Assembly: GCF_030709675.1 (NCBI RefSeq)
Contig: NZ_JAUZQD010000022.1
Span: forward strand, 33,767-97,766
Direction of reading: 5' to 3'
Length of the DNA: 64,000 nt
DNA from: Symbioplanes lichenis
GTDB taxonomy: Bacteria > Actinomycetota > Actinomycetes > Mycobacteriales > Micromonosporaceae
Both the position numbers and the translations under genes were made by a program. Shown here in pieces: positions 33,284-40,551 of the stretch; the stretch's first letter is position 1, and every line of letters starts with the position of its first letter. The notes below the pieces were generated by a model, which was not told the origin of the DNA, did not search any database, and saw only the letters and a program-made list of their open reading frames with translations.

Positions 33284-34309
33284 ATGCCGACGAATCGCCG
33301 CGCCGCACGCGGGGTGTCCATGGCCGACGTGGCGCGCCTGGCCGGGGTGTCGGCTCAGACCGTCTCCCGCGTCAGCAACGGCCACCCCTCGGTCGTCGAG
33401 TCCACCCGCCGCCAGGTGCTCGACGCCATGCAGGAGCTCGGCTACCGCCCCAACAGCGCGGCCCGGGCCCTCAAGCGCGGCGAGTTCCGCACCCTCGGCA
33501 TCATCCTCTTCACCCTGGCCACCACCGGCAACAGCCGCACCGTGGAGGCCATCGCGACCCACGCCGCCCGCGAGGGCTACGCCATCACGCTCATCCCGGT
33601 CGCCGTCCCCACCCAGGACGGCGTGCTCGGCGCCTTCACCCGCCTCGGCGAGCTCGCGGTCGACGGCATCATCGTCATCATGGAGGTCCACCTCCTCGAC
33701 GCCGCCGACCTCACCCTGCCCCCCAACGTCCCGGTCGTCGTGGTCGACTCCGACGCCGGCGACCGCTACCCCGTCGTCGACACCGACCAGGCCGACGGCG
33801 CCCGCCAGGCCACCCGCCACCTGCTCGACCTCGGCCACCCGACCGTCCACCACGTCGCCGGCCCGGTCGAGTCCTTCGCCGCCGGCCGCCGCCTGCAGGC
33901 CTGGAGCGACACGCTGCGCTCCTCCGGCCGGCCGGTGCCGGAGGTGCAACGCGGCGACTGGTCGGCCGAGAGCGGCTACCGCGCCGGCCTCGCCCTGGCC
34001 GCCGACCCCGGCTGCACCGCCGTCTTCGCCGCCAACGACCAGATGGCCCTCGGCGTCATGCGCGCCCTGCACGAGGCCGGCCGCGCCATCCCGGGCGACG
34101 TCAGCGTGGTCGGCTTCGACGACCTGCCCGACTCCCCCGCCTACCTGCCCCCGCTCACCACGGTCCACCAGGACTTCGCCGAGATGGGGCGGCGCTGCGT
34201 CGACACCTTGCTGCGCCAGCTGCGGCGCGAGCCGGGGCGGCCGGGCACCGACCTCGTGCCCACGCGCCTGGTCCTGCGCGACAGCACGGCTCCTCACGCC
34301 CGGGCCTGA
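33284..34309 (+). CDS. LacI family transcriptional repressor
   Basis: A 341-aa repressor. The DNA-binding helix-turn-helix is SMADVARLAGVSAQTVSRVSNG with the hinge helix NSAARALKRG; the sugar-binding domain follows (TLGIILFTLATTGNSRTVEAIA, FAANDQMALGVMRALHEAG, VVGFDDLPDSPAYLPPLTTV). It is divergent from the permease-binding protein-GH42 operon and is almost certainly its regulator, acting at the two 16-bp palindromes in between. Confidence 0.92.
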   Translation: MPTNRRAARGVSMADVARLAGVSAQTVSRVSNGHPSVVESTRRQVLDAMQELGYRPNSAARALKRGEFRTLGIILFTLATTGNSRTVEAIATHAAREGYAITLIPVAVPTQDGVLGAFTRLGELAVDGIIVIMEVHLLDAADLTLPPNVPVVVVDSDAGDRYPVVDTDQADGARQATRHLLDLGHPTVHHVAGPVESFAAGRRLQAWSDTLRSSGRPVPEVQRGDWSAESGYRAGLALAADPGCTAVFAANDQMALGVMRALHEAGRAIPGDVSVVGFDDLPDSPAYLPPLTTVHQDFAEMGRRCVDTLLRQLRREPGRPGTDLVPTRLVLRDSTAPHARA

Positions 34310-34313
34310 TCCG

Positions 34314-34412
34314 CTCGCGGCCGGCTTTCCCTCGCCTCGCACGGCCGTGCGCTCCTCGCGGCCGGCTTTCCCTCGCTCTCGCACGGCCGCGCGCTCCTCG
34401 CGGCCGGCTCCA
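34314..34412. repeat. Tandem repeat of about 41-42 bp, 2.4 copies
   Basis: Copies start at 34314, 34355 and 34397, each opening CTCGCGGCCGGCT. The array fills the gap between the LacI stop and the methyltransferase gene. It also contains short inverted CGGCCG elements that could fold in RNA. Confidence 0.8.
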
Positions 34413-34467
34413 TCGACGGAGCCTTGTGCTCTGGACACGAGGGGCAGTGACTGTCTTCCATGGAGTG

Positions 34468-35304
34468 ATGGACTCCGCAGACCTGACCCGCATGGACGCC
34501 ATCGAGCGCAACTGGAACGCCCGCACCCCGATCCACGCCGCCAGCGAGTTCTACGCCGGCGCCTTCCGCGACCCCGACGCCTGGTTCGCCGATCATGAAT
34601 GGGACGACATCGGCGACGTCAAGGACCGCGACGTGCTCCACCTCCAGTGTCACCTGGGCACGGACACCGCCGCCTTCGCCCGGCGCGGCGCCCGGGCGGT
34701 CGGGCTCGACCTCTCCGGCGCGGCCATCGCCGAGGCGCGCCGCCGCTACCCGGACATCGAGTTCGTGCACGCCAACGTGTACGACGCCGGGGCCGCCCTG
34801 GCCGGCCGCCGGTTCGACGTGGTCTACACCGGCCGGGGCGCGCTGCTCTACCTGCCCGATCTCACCCGCTGGGCCCAGATCGTGGCGAGCCTGCTCAAGC
34901 CCGGCGGCCGGCTGTCCGTGCTCGACTTCCATCCGCTGCTCATGGCGCTCGGCGTCATCCCCGAGGAGGGCGAACCCGACACCCTCACCCTCCGGTACGA
35001 CTACCTGCCCGGCCGCGGTCCGGAAGAGCGTGACTGGGCGCACACGTACACCGACGGGCCGCTCCTCGCCGGCGACACCCGCAGCTACGAATGGCCGCAC
35101 AGCCTCGGCGAGCTCGTGACCGCCGTCGCCGCCGCCGGCCTGCGTGTGACGACGCTGCGCGAGGACCCCAGCGGCCCGTACCCCCGCTTCGCCCGCATGG
35201 TTCCCGCCGACCGGCCCGGCTTCTTCCGCCTCCCGGACGACGACCCGCTGATCCCGCTGTTCTTCGCCCTCCGCGCCGTCAGCCCGTCGCCCGGCGCGGA
35301 GTGA
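34468..35304 (+). CDS. Class I SAM-dependent methyltransferase
   Basis: A 278-aa methyltransferase. Motif I is VLHLQCHLGTDTAAFARRG with the acidic end of strand 2 in VGLDLSGAAIAEARRRYP, and the motif IV region is FDVVYTGRGALLYLPDL. The unusual Cys/His in motif I (LQCHLG) is common to a group of uncharacterised methyltransferases. ATG 34468 has GGAG upstream. Acceptor unknown; the neighbours (LacI, tRNA genes) give no hint. Confidence 0.82.
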   Translation: MDSADLTRMDAIERNWNARTPIHAASEFYAGAFRDPDAWFADHEWDDIGDVKDRDVLHLQCHLGTDTAAFARRGARAVGLDLSGAAIAEARRRYPDIEFVHANVYDAGAALAGRRFDVVYTGRGALLYLPDLTRWAQIVASLLKPGGRLSVLDFHPLLMALGVIPEEGEPDTLTLRYDYLPGRGPEERDWAHTYTDGPLLAGDTRSYEWPHSLGELVTAVAAAGLRVTTLREDPSGPYPRFARMVPADRPGFFRLPDDDPLIPLFFALRAVSPSPGAE

Positions 35305-35313
35305 CGAGCAACG

Positions 35314-35384
35314 AGGTCGTAGCCGGATTCGAACCGGCGTGCACCGCTTTGCAGGCGGCTCCCTGACCACTCGGGCATACGACC
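35314..35384 (-). tRNA. tRNA-Cys (GCA)
   Basis: The 71-nt cloverleaf has acceptor stem GGTCGTA/TACGACC, anticodon loop CTGCAAA with GCA, a T-arm GCCGG/CCGGC with TTCGAAT, and the U73 discriminator expected for Cys. CCA is not encoded. Confidence 0.95.
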
Positions 35385-35424
35385 GTGCGTGCCCCGGCGG
35401 GCCGGCGCGGCGGCCTCCCGCCCG

Positions 35425-35645
35425 GCGGACGCCTCGTGCCGTGCCCGGCCTGACGGGCGCGGCGCTCCGAGCCGTGCCGTGCTTGCGGGTGCGGCGTTCC
35501 GTGCCGTGCCCAGCTTGCGGGAGCGGCGTTCCGTGCCGTGCCCAGCTTGCGGGAGCGGCGTTCCGTGCCAAGCCTGGCCTGCGGGTGCGGCGCTTCGTGC
35601 CGTGCTTGTGGACGCGGCGCTTCGTGCCGTGCCCGCCGGGGCGTG
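35425..35645. repeat. Tandem 32-bp repeats between tRNA genes
   Basis: A GCGGCG-led unit recurs every 32 bases at 35459, 35491, 35523, 35555 and 35587, with a degenerate copy before and a shorter one (from 35614) after. The middle copies are nearly identical and hold the repeated word CCGTGCCGTGC. There are no spacers, and the array lies between tRNA-Cys and tRNA-Ala. Confidence 0.85.
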
Positions 35646-35647
35646 CG

Positions 35648-35720
35648 TGGACCCGGCCGGAGTCGAACCGGCCACCTCCGCTGTGCGAGAGCGGCGCTCT
35701 ACCGGATGAGCTACGAGCCC
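35648..35720 (-). tRNA. tRNA-Ala (CGC)
   Basis: A 73-nt cloverleaf: acceptor GGGCTCG/CGGGTCC with the G3.U70 pair that identifies alanine tRNAs, anticodon stem CCGCT/AGCGG with loop CTCGCAC (anticodon CGC), T-arm GCCGG/CCGGC, discriminator A. CCA is not encoded. Confidence 0.92.
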
Positions 35721-35776
35721 GGGTTGTTGCCACTTTCCGGCCGTCGTCGCCGCGGCGGGACGGTGACGGCGTGAAG

Positions 35777-35849
35777 CTGCGGGCGGAGGATTCGAACCCC
35801 CACTTCCCGGTCCAGAGCCGGGCGTGCTGCCGGGTTGCACCAGCCCGCA
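35777..35849 (-). tRNA. tRNA-Gln (CTG)
   Basis: A 73-nt cloverleaf: acceptor TGCGGGC/GCCCGCA with the weak U1-A72 pair typical of Gln, anticodon loop CTCTGGA (anticodon CTG), T-arm with TTCGAAT, discriminator G73. CCA is not encoded. It is the most upstream of the three minus-strand tRNA genes. Confidence 0.93.
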
Positions 35850-36232
35850 TGGACGGCCGGCGAGGCTCTCACCTCGCCGGCCGATCAGCCACTCAGACGG
35901 CCGCCGCGATCACGGCCGGGCGCGCTCGCACGAGCTCTGGTCACCCTGGCGCTGCCGACAGCCGGCGGCGGTCCTGTGTGGTCCGGCCCAGCGCATGGCG
36001 GCCTCGCCGCGCGGCGCCGGACGCCGCTGTGCGAACGGGGCATGCCATGACATCTGCTTCTCCTGACGTGGCGATGGACCGAGGCGATGGACCGAGGCGA
36101 TCGACCGAGGCGATCGACCGAGGCGATCGACCATGAAGATCGACCGTCGTGATCGACCGTGGCGATCGGTGCTGCGCTCAACGGTAGGGACCGTCCACGA
36201 CCGGAGCAACGCCTTTTACCCCGCCCCGACGA
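35850..36232. other. Intergenic region upstream of the tRNA genes
   Basis: About 380 bases without a supportable gene. It must hold the tRNA-Gln promoter on the minus strand and the 3' end of the methyltransferase gene. Its main visible content is the 13-bp tandem array at 36071-36170. Confidence 0.6.
36071..36170. repeat. 13-bp tandem repeats
   Basis: GCGATGGACCGAG repeats at 36071 and 36084, then as GCGATCGACCGAG at 36097 and 36110, then in degenerate form to about 36170. The core GATCGACC recurs. The 13-bp period is not a multiple of three, so it is not coding. Confidence 0.85.
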
Positions 36233-37228
36233 TCAGGGGCGCCGGGCGACGACGGTCGTGTTCACCGGGCCGGTACGAGCGGTCGCGTCGACGAAGCCGG
36301 CGGCCTCCAGCTCGGCGACCAGGCCGGCCGCCGTCCGCACCGGAACGTCCCACGCGCTCACCATCAGCGCGTTCAGGGCCGCGTCCGGCGCCGCCAGCTG
36401 GTCGCCGTCGACGATCAGGGCCGGGGCGGCGAGCCAGCCGCCGGGGCGCAGGCGGGCGTACGCGTTGGCCAGCGTGCGTTCCCGCCACCTGGCCGGATAG
36501 AAGAACTGGCTCCAGAAGGCGAGGTCGAACGGCTCGTCGTCGGTGAACTCGGCCGCGTCGCCGACCTCGAAGCGGACCCGATCGGACACGCCGAGCGCCT
36601 CGGACTGTGCCCGGGCGCGCGCCACGAGATCGGCGGCCAGATCGACGGCCACCGCGGTGAGCTTCGGATAGAGCTGCAGCAGAGACAGCAGCGCCCCGCT
36701 GAGACCACAACCCAGTTCGAGATAGCGGGCATCACCGTGCACCAGGTCGCGTACCTCGGGAATGGCCTCGATCGTCGCGGCCATGGCGCCGCGCCCGAAG
36801 TCCGTGGCCGGGTCGACTGTGACGGACGCGGCGAGGGCCGCGCGGTCGGCGTCGGTCACCTCCCAGTAGCTGCCGCTGCCGGCCGCGGAGAAGTGGCTCT
36901 CCACCAGCCTCTCGCGCACCGCAACCCCCTGCAGCGCCCGCAACGCGAAGCTGTCGGCACCGGCGGTGAACAGCCCGGCGTAGTCGTCACTGACCCGGTA
37001 CGCGTCGTCACCCGCGGCGGTGAGAACACCGGCGGCCACCAGCGCCGTGCACAGGGCGGGAACGTGCGGCAGCCCGGTCTGCGCCGTCAGCTCGGCGGCG
37101 GTGACGGACGTGCGACAGCGGGCCAGAAAGCCCGAAGCCAGGGCGCCGCGAATCAGGGCCGCCTGCTCGGCGGCCAGCCCCAGCCCGCCGATCGCGGTGA
37201 GGGCCGGAGTGGGATCTGCGTCGGACAT
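36233..37228 (-). CDS. SAM-dependent methyltransferase with winged-helix N-domain
   Basis: A 331-aa protein. The N-terminal part (to about 95) resembles the dimerisation winged helix of O-methyltransferases (VPALCTALVAAGVLTAAGDD). The SAM site is YLELGCGLSGALLSLLQLYP, with AVAVDLAADLVARARAQSE as the acidic strand. AGGAGGCTTGAC precedes ATG 37228. It is divergent from the DGPF/ECF42 pair. Substrate unknown; no biosynthetic cluster is present. Confidence 0.82.
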   Translation of the reverse strand: MSDADPTPALTAIGGLGLAAEQAALIRGALASGFLARCRTSVTAAELTAQTGLPHVPALCTALVAAGVLTAAGDDAYRVSDDYAGLFTAGADSFALRALQGVAVRERLVESHFSAAGSGSYWEVTDADRAALAASVTVDPATDFGRGAMAATIEAIPEVRDLVHGDARYLELGCGLSGALLSLLQLYPKLTAVAVDLAADLVARARAQSEALGVSDRVRFEVGDAAEFTDDEPFDLAFWSQFFYPARWRERTLANAYARLRPGGWLAAPALIVDGDQLAAPDAALNALMVSAWDVPVRTAAGLVAELEAAGFVDATARTGPVNTTVVARRP

Positions 37229-37379
37229 GTCAAGCCTCCTCGGTGGGTGGTCGCCGCCGGACTTACCCCCGAAGATCAAACCGCAAAGAAATTTCGTCGG
37301 CAGTGTCGATCCGGAAGGAGGGCCGTTCGACCTGAGAGTGTGAGGGCCGGCGGACGGCCCGGTGAGGGAGAGCGGAACC

Positions 37380-37799
37380 ATGGCGAAGTACATGCTGATC
37401 ATGCGGAACACCGACGCGTCGCTGAAGGCGATGATGGAGACGCCGTTCGAGGAGATGCTGGAGAAGGTCGGGCGGTTCAACGACGAGCTCATCAAGGCGG
37501 GGGTGCTGATCGCCGCGGAGGGGCTGGAGGACCCGGCCGAGGGCGTCGTCGTGGACTACAGCGGGGAGACGCCGGTGGTCACCGACGGGCCCTACGGGGA
37601 GACCAAGGAGCTGTTCGGCGGCTTCTACATCCTCGAGGTGGCGTCGCGGGACGAGGCCGTGGAGTGGGCGAAGAAGATGCCCGCGATCCCCGGGTCGAAG
37701 TCGGAGATCCGGCGGGTGCCGGGCATCGACGAGTTCCCGCAGGACAACGAGTACGTCAAGAGCGAGCGGGCCTGGCGCGAGCGCACCGGCCAGCTGTGA
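37380..37799 (+). CDS. DGPF (YCII-related) domain protein
   Basis: A 139-aa protein of the YCII/DGPF family. The name-giving motif appears as TDGPYGETKELFGGFYILEV. These small dimeric alpha-beta proteins are encoded beside ECF42-type sigma factors, and this one overlaps such a gene by GTGA. They are thought to provide or relay the signal for the sigma factor, or to be part of its regulon. Biochemical role unknown. Confidence 0.9.
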   Translation: MAKYMLIMRNTDASLKAMMETPFEEMLEKVGRFNDELIKAGVLIAAEGLEDPAEGVVVDYSGETPVVTDGPYGETKELFGGFYILEVASRDEAVEWAKKMPAIPGSKSEIRRVPGIDEFPQDNEYVKSERAWRERTGQL

Positions 37800-38992
37800 G
37801 CCCGCAGCCCCTCGAGGCGGTCTGGCGGATCGAGTCGGCGCGGATCGTCGCGGCGCTCGCCCGCTGGACCGGGGACTTCGCGCTGGCCGAGGACGTCGCG
37901 CAGGAGGCGCTGGCCGAGGCGCTCGTCTCGTGGGAGCGCGACGGCACGCCCGCGAACCCGGCCGGGTGGCTGCTGGCGACCGCGCGGCGCCGGGCGATCG
38001 ACGCCTTCCGGCGCCGGGAGACCCTGGAGCGCAAGTACGCCCTGCTGGCGCGCGAGCCGGAGATCACCGACGAGTACGCGGACTACGGCGACGACGTGCT
38101 CGCGCTCATGTTCATCGCGTGCCATCCGGTGCTCGCGCCCGAGGCGAAGGTCGCGCTGACTTTGCGTACGGTCGGCGGCCTCACCAGCGAGGAGATCGCC
38201 CGCGCGTTCCTCGTGCCGGTGCCGACCGTGCAGGCCCGGATCACGCGCGCGAAGAAGACGATCGCCGCGGCGGGCGTTCGGTTCGAGCTGCCGCCGGAGG
38301 AGCAGCGCAAGGAGCGGCTCGGGGCGGTGCTCAGTGTGCTCTACGTCATCTTCACCGAGGGGTCGACGGCGACGACGGGTGACCGGCTCGTGCGCACCGA
38401 TCTGGCGGCCGAGGCGATCCGGCTGACCCGGGTTCTCGCCGCGCTGGTGCCGGACGAGCCGGAGGTTTCCGGGTTGCTGGCCCTGTGCGAGCTGACCGCG
38501 GCGCGCTTCCCGGCCCGCACCGGCCCGGACGGCGAGGCCGTGCTGCTCGAGGATCAGGACCGCCGATTGTGGGACCGGGCGGCGATCCGGCGCGGGCTGG
38601 CTGCCCTGGCCCGGCCCACCACCGGCCCGTACGGGCTCCAGGCCGCGATCGCCGCCTGCCACGCCCGCGCCGCCTCCGTGGCGGAGACGGACTGGGAGCG
38701 GATCGTGCTGCTCTACGAGGCCCTGGGCCGGGTGGCGCCCTCGCCGATCGTCGAGCTGAACCGGGCCGTGGCCGTCGCCATGGCCCACGGTCCGGCGGCC
38801 GCGCTGCTCCTCGTGGACAAGCTCGGGGAGAAGCTGGCCGGCTCCCATCTCGTGCCGACCGTGCGCGGCGAGCTGCTCACCCGGCTCGGCCGGCCCGCGG
38901 AGGCCCGGGCGGAGCTGGAGACCGCCGCCGCCCTGTGCCGCAACGAGCGGGAGCGTGCAGTGCTGCTCCGGAAGGCAGCAGCACTGCACTGA
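37796..38992 (+). CDS. ECF42-type sigma factor with TPR-like C-terminal domain
   Basis: A 398-aa sigma factor, about twice the usual ECF length. Sigma region 2 (about 10-75, DFALAEDVAQEALAEAL, ATARRRAIDAFRRRE) and region 4 (about 110-165, GGLTSEEIARAFLVPVPTVQARITRAKKTI) are followed by about 230 residues of helical repeats (YEALGRVAPSPIVELNRAVAVAMAHGPAAALLLVD). In studied ECF42 proteins this C-terminal extension is required for activity and replaces an anti-sigma factor. It is coupled to the DGPF gene. It ends six bases from the convergent Rpf gene without a visible terminator. Confidence 0.92.
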   Translation: MSPQPLEAVWRIESARIVAALARWTGDFALAEDVAQEALAEALVSWERDGTPANPAGWLLATARRRAIDAFRRRETLERKYALLAREPEITDEYADYGDDVLALMFIACHPVLAPEAKVALTLRTVGGLTSEEIARAFLVPVPTVQARITRAKKTIAAAGVRFELPPEEQRKERLGAVLSVLYVIFTEGSTATTGDRLVRTDLAAEAIRLTRVLAALVPDEPEVSGLLALCELTAARFPARTGPDGEAVLLEDQDRRLWDRAAIRRGLAALARPTTGPYGLQAAIAACHARAASVAETDWERIVLLYEALGRVAPSPIVELNRAVAVAMAHGPAAALLLVDKLGEKLAGSHLVPTVRGELLTRLGRPAEARAELETAAALCRNERERAVLLRKAAALH

Positions 38993-38998
38993 GACCCG

Positions 38999-39688
38999 TC
39001 AGAGCGCGAGACGCTGACCCGGGAAGATCAGGTTCGGGTCGTTCAGGATGCCGGTGTTCAGGCTGTAGAGCGCCCGCCACCCGCCCTTCACGTGCTGCGC
39101 GGCCGCGATCTTGGCCAGCGTGTCGCCGGACTTCACGACGTAGTGCTTGCCGGTCGCCTGAGCGCTGACCGTGGTGCGCGAGGTCGTCTTCTTGGAGGAG
39201 GAGGACTTCGTGGAAGAAGACTTGGAGGACGAGTGCGACGACGTCGACTTCTTGGCGGACGACTTCTTCGACGACGAGGACGACGACTTGGAGGACGACG
39301 CGCCCGACGTGTTCTTGCCGGAGTAGGACTTCGACGAGCCGGCCTTCTTGCCGCAGACCGGCCAGGCGCCGATGCCCTGCCCGTCGAGCACCTTCTCCGC
39401 GATGCGGATCTGCTCCGAGCGGCTGGCCTTGTTGGCCGTCGACGCGTACTTGCCGCCGCCGTACGCCTTCCACGTGCTGCGGCTGAACTGCAGGCCACCG
39501 TAGTAGCCGTTGCCCGTGTTGATGGCCCAGTTGCCACCGGACTCGCACTGCGCGACGGCGTCCCAGTTGACGCTGGACTTCGCCTGCGCGGCCCCGCCGG
39601 AGCCGAGCAGGACGGCACCGCCGGCGGCACCGGCGACCATCAGGCCGAGGGCGCGCAGGGACGAGCTCTTGCGGATGTGCTTAGCCAT
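38999..39688 (-). CDS. Resuscitation-promoting factor-like transglycosylase with LysM
   Basis: A 229-aa secreted cell-wall enzyme. A signal peptide (LGLMVAGAAGGAVLLGSGGAAQA) leads to an Rpf domain (about 38-112; NWDAVAQCESGGNW with the catalytic Glu, NGYYGGLQFSRSTW), a Ser/Lys linker of about 60 residues, and a C-terminal LysM (HYVVKSGDTLAKIAA). It cleaves peptidoglycan and promotes spore germination or regrowth. The leader upstream of the ATG is a c-di-AMP riboswitch, so expression follows c-di-AMP levels, as known for actinobacterial rpf genes. Confidence 0.93.
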   Translation of the reverse strand: MAKHIRKSSSLRALGLMVAGAAGGAVLLGSGGAAQAKSSVNWDAVAQCESGGNWAINTGNGYYGGLQFSRSTWKAYGGGKYASTANKASRSEQIRIAEKVLDGQGIGAWPVCGKKAGSSKSYSGKNTSGASSSKSSSSSSKKSSAKKSTSSHSSSKSSSTKSSSSKKTTSRTTVSAQATGKHYVVKSGDTLAKIAAAQHVKGGWRALYSLNTGILNDPNLIFPGQRLAL

Positions 39689-39698
39689 GAAATACGAA

Positions 39699-39905
39699 CC
39701 TCCACGCCTGCGAGGTCAGCTGTCGGGTTCGGGCCGAGGAGCCCGGCCACCGGGCAGGGTCACACCGAACGTGACGCCTGAGGGGTGGCTTCACCCCGAG
39801 GCGCGCTGCGATCCAGCGCGCCGGAGGAACGTGTGGGTCCCCCGCTCCTTGCCATATCGGTTGAGGTCCCGGCCCGGTCGGCGGCAAGGACTCGGCGTTA
39901 CCGAC
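39699..39905 (-). ncRNA. c-di-AMP (ydaO/yuaA) riboswitch
   Basis: On the minus strand the leader contains the conserved blocks of the ydaO class in order: GGTAACGCCGAGTCC, then GGAGCGGGGGACCCA (ends near 39833), a GGGTGAAGCC segment, and GAACCCGACAGCTGACCTC followed by GCAGGCGTGGAGG. The last block ends with the GGAGG ribosome site of the rpf gene, ten bases before its ATG, so control could act on termination inside the leader or on translation. The outer limits are estimated from the motifs. Confidence 0.88.
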
Positions 39906-40214
39906 CGCGGGGCCCGCGTCAGCGGACCGGCCGACGTTAACCACCGGCCAAGGGCCCGGAGCAAACTTTCAGGGCCGAAGGTGAGCTTGTTTACATTGTG
40001 CGGAGGGGCCCGCGAAACGCCCGGGGCCGGACAAAAAGCCCTGGCTGACGAGCGAAAATCAAGGAGCGGACCAGCGCGGACACGCCCCTAGCAGAAGCGG
40101 CCGGGTCGCGGGGCGCCGCCGGCGGGTTCCTCACCACACCGCCGACGACGCCGCGCCACCCGGCCGCTCGTCACCGAAGCCGCGGCACGCGCGCTCTCCC
40201 GGCGTACGGGAAAA
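39906..40214. other. Intergenic region upstream of the riboswitch
   Basis: About 310 bases without a gene. The half next to the riboswitch should hold the rpf promoter and has AT-rich patches around 39964-40000 in an otherwise GC-rich area. The other half holds a large inverted repeat (40096-40168). Confidence 0.5.
40096..40168. repeat. Large inverted repeat
   Basis: AGCGGCCGGGT (40096-40106) and ACCCGGCCGCT (40158-40168) are perfect complements around 51 bases that can fold further (GGCGCCGCCGGCGG against CCGCCG...GACGCCGC). It lies downstream of the DUF2064-like gene on the minus strand and may be its terminator or a structured RNA. Confidence 0.6.
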
Positions 40215-40511
40215 TCAAGCGGGCAGCGTCGGCAGCAGCGCGACCCGCAGCCCGAGCCGCAGCGCCGCGAGCGTCAGCGCGGTCGAGTCGGCCCCCGTGT
40301 CCAGGTCCGACGCGTGCGCCGGCTCGCGCAGCCCGAAGGCGTACCAGCCGCCGTCGGTCGTCGCCCCGATCACGACGTCGAAGTTGCGCAGCAGGTCATA
40401 GGCGTCCCGGACCAGCTGGGGGGTCAGATCCGGGGTCTCCATGGTGATCATGAGGTGGTCGGTGCGGCGGGGCACGGCGGCCGGCGCGGCGCAACGGAAG
40501 TACCGGGTCAT
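40215..40511 (-). CDS. Truncated DUF2064-like (GT-A fold) protein
   Basis: A 98-aa product. The segment from about residue 20 (DHLMITMETPDLTPQLVRDAYDLL, then DVVIGATTDGGWYAFGLREP, and LGLRVALLPTL) resembles the second half of the DUF2064/TIGR04282 glycosyltransferase-like family, which is normally about 200 aa. The N-terminal nucleotide-binding half is missing; the first 19 residues (MTRYFRCAAPAAVPRRT) do not match it. It may be a remnant, or a short protein adapted to a new role. GGGAGGCATG gives a plausible ribosome site for ATG 40511. Confidence 0.55.
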   Translation of the reverse strand: MTRYFRCAAPAAVPRRTDHLMITMETPDLTPQLVRDAYDLLRNFDVVIGATTDGGWYAFGLREPAHASDLDTGADSTALTLAALRLGLRVALLPTLPA

Positions 40512-40551
40512 GCCTCCCTGTGTCCACAGGGGCCGGAAAGGTTGCCCGCGA

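Noticed and set aside
35425..35645. CRISPR array between tRNA genes
   Set aside because: The units are contiguous 32-bp tandem repeats without unique spacers, and no cas gene is present.
35314..36232. Integrative element at the tRNA genes
   Set aside because: No integrase, no repeated tRNA 3' end and no shift in base composition in the flanks.
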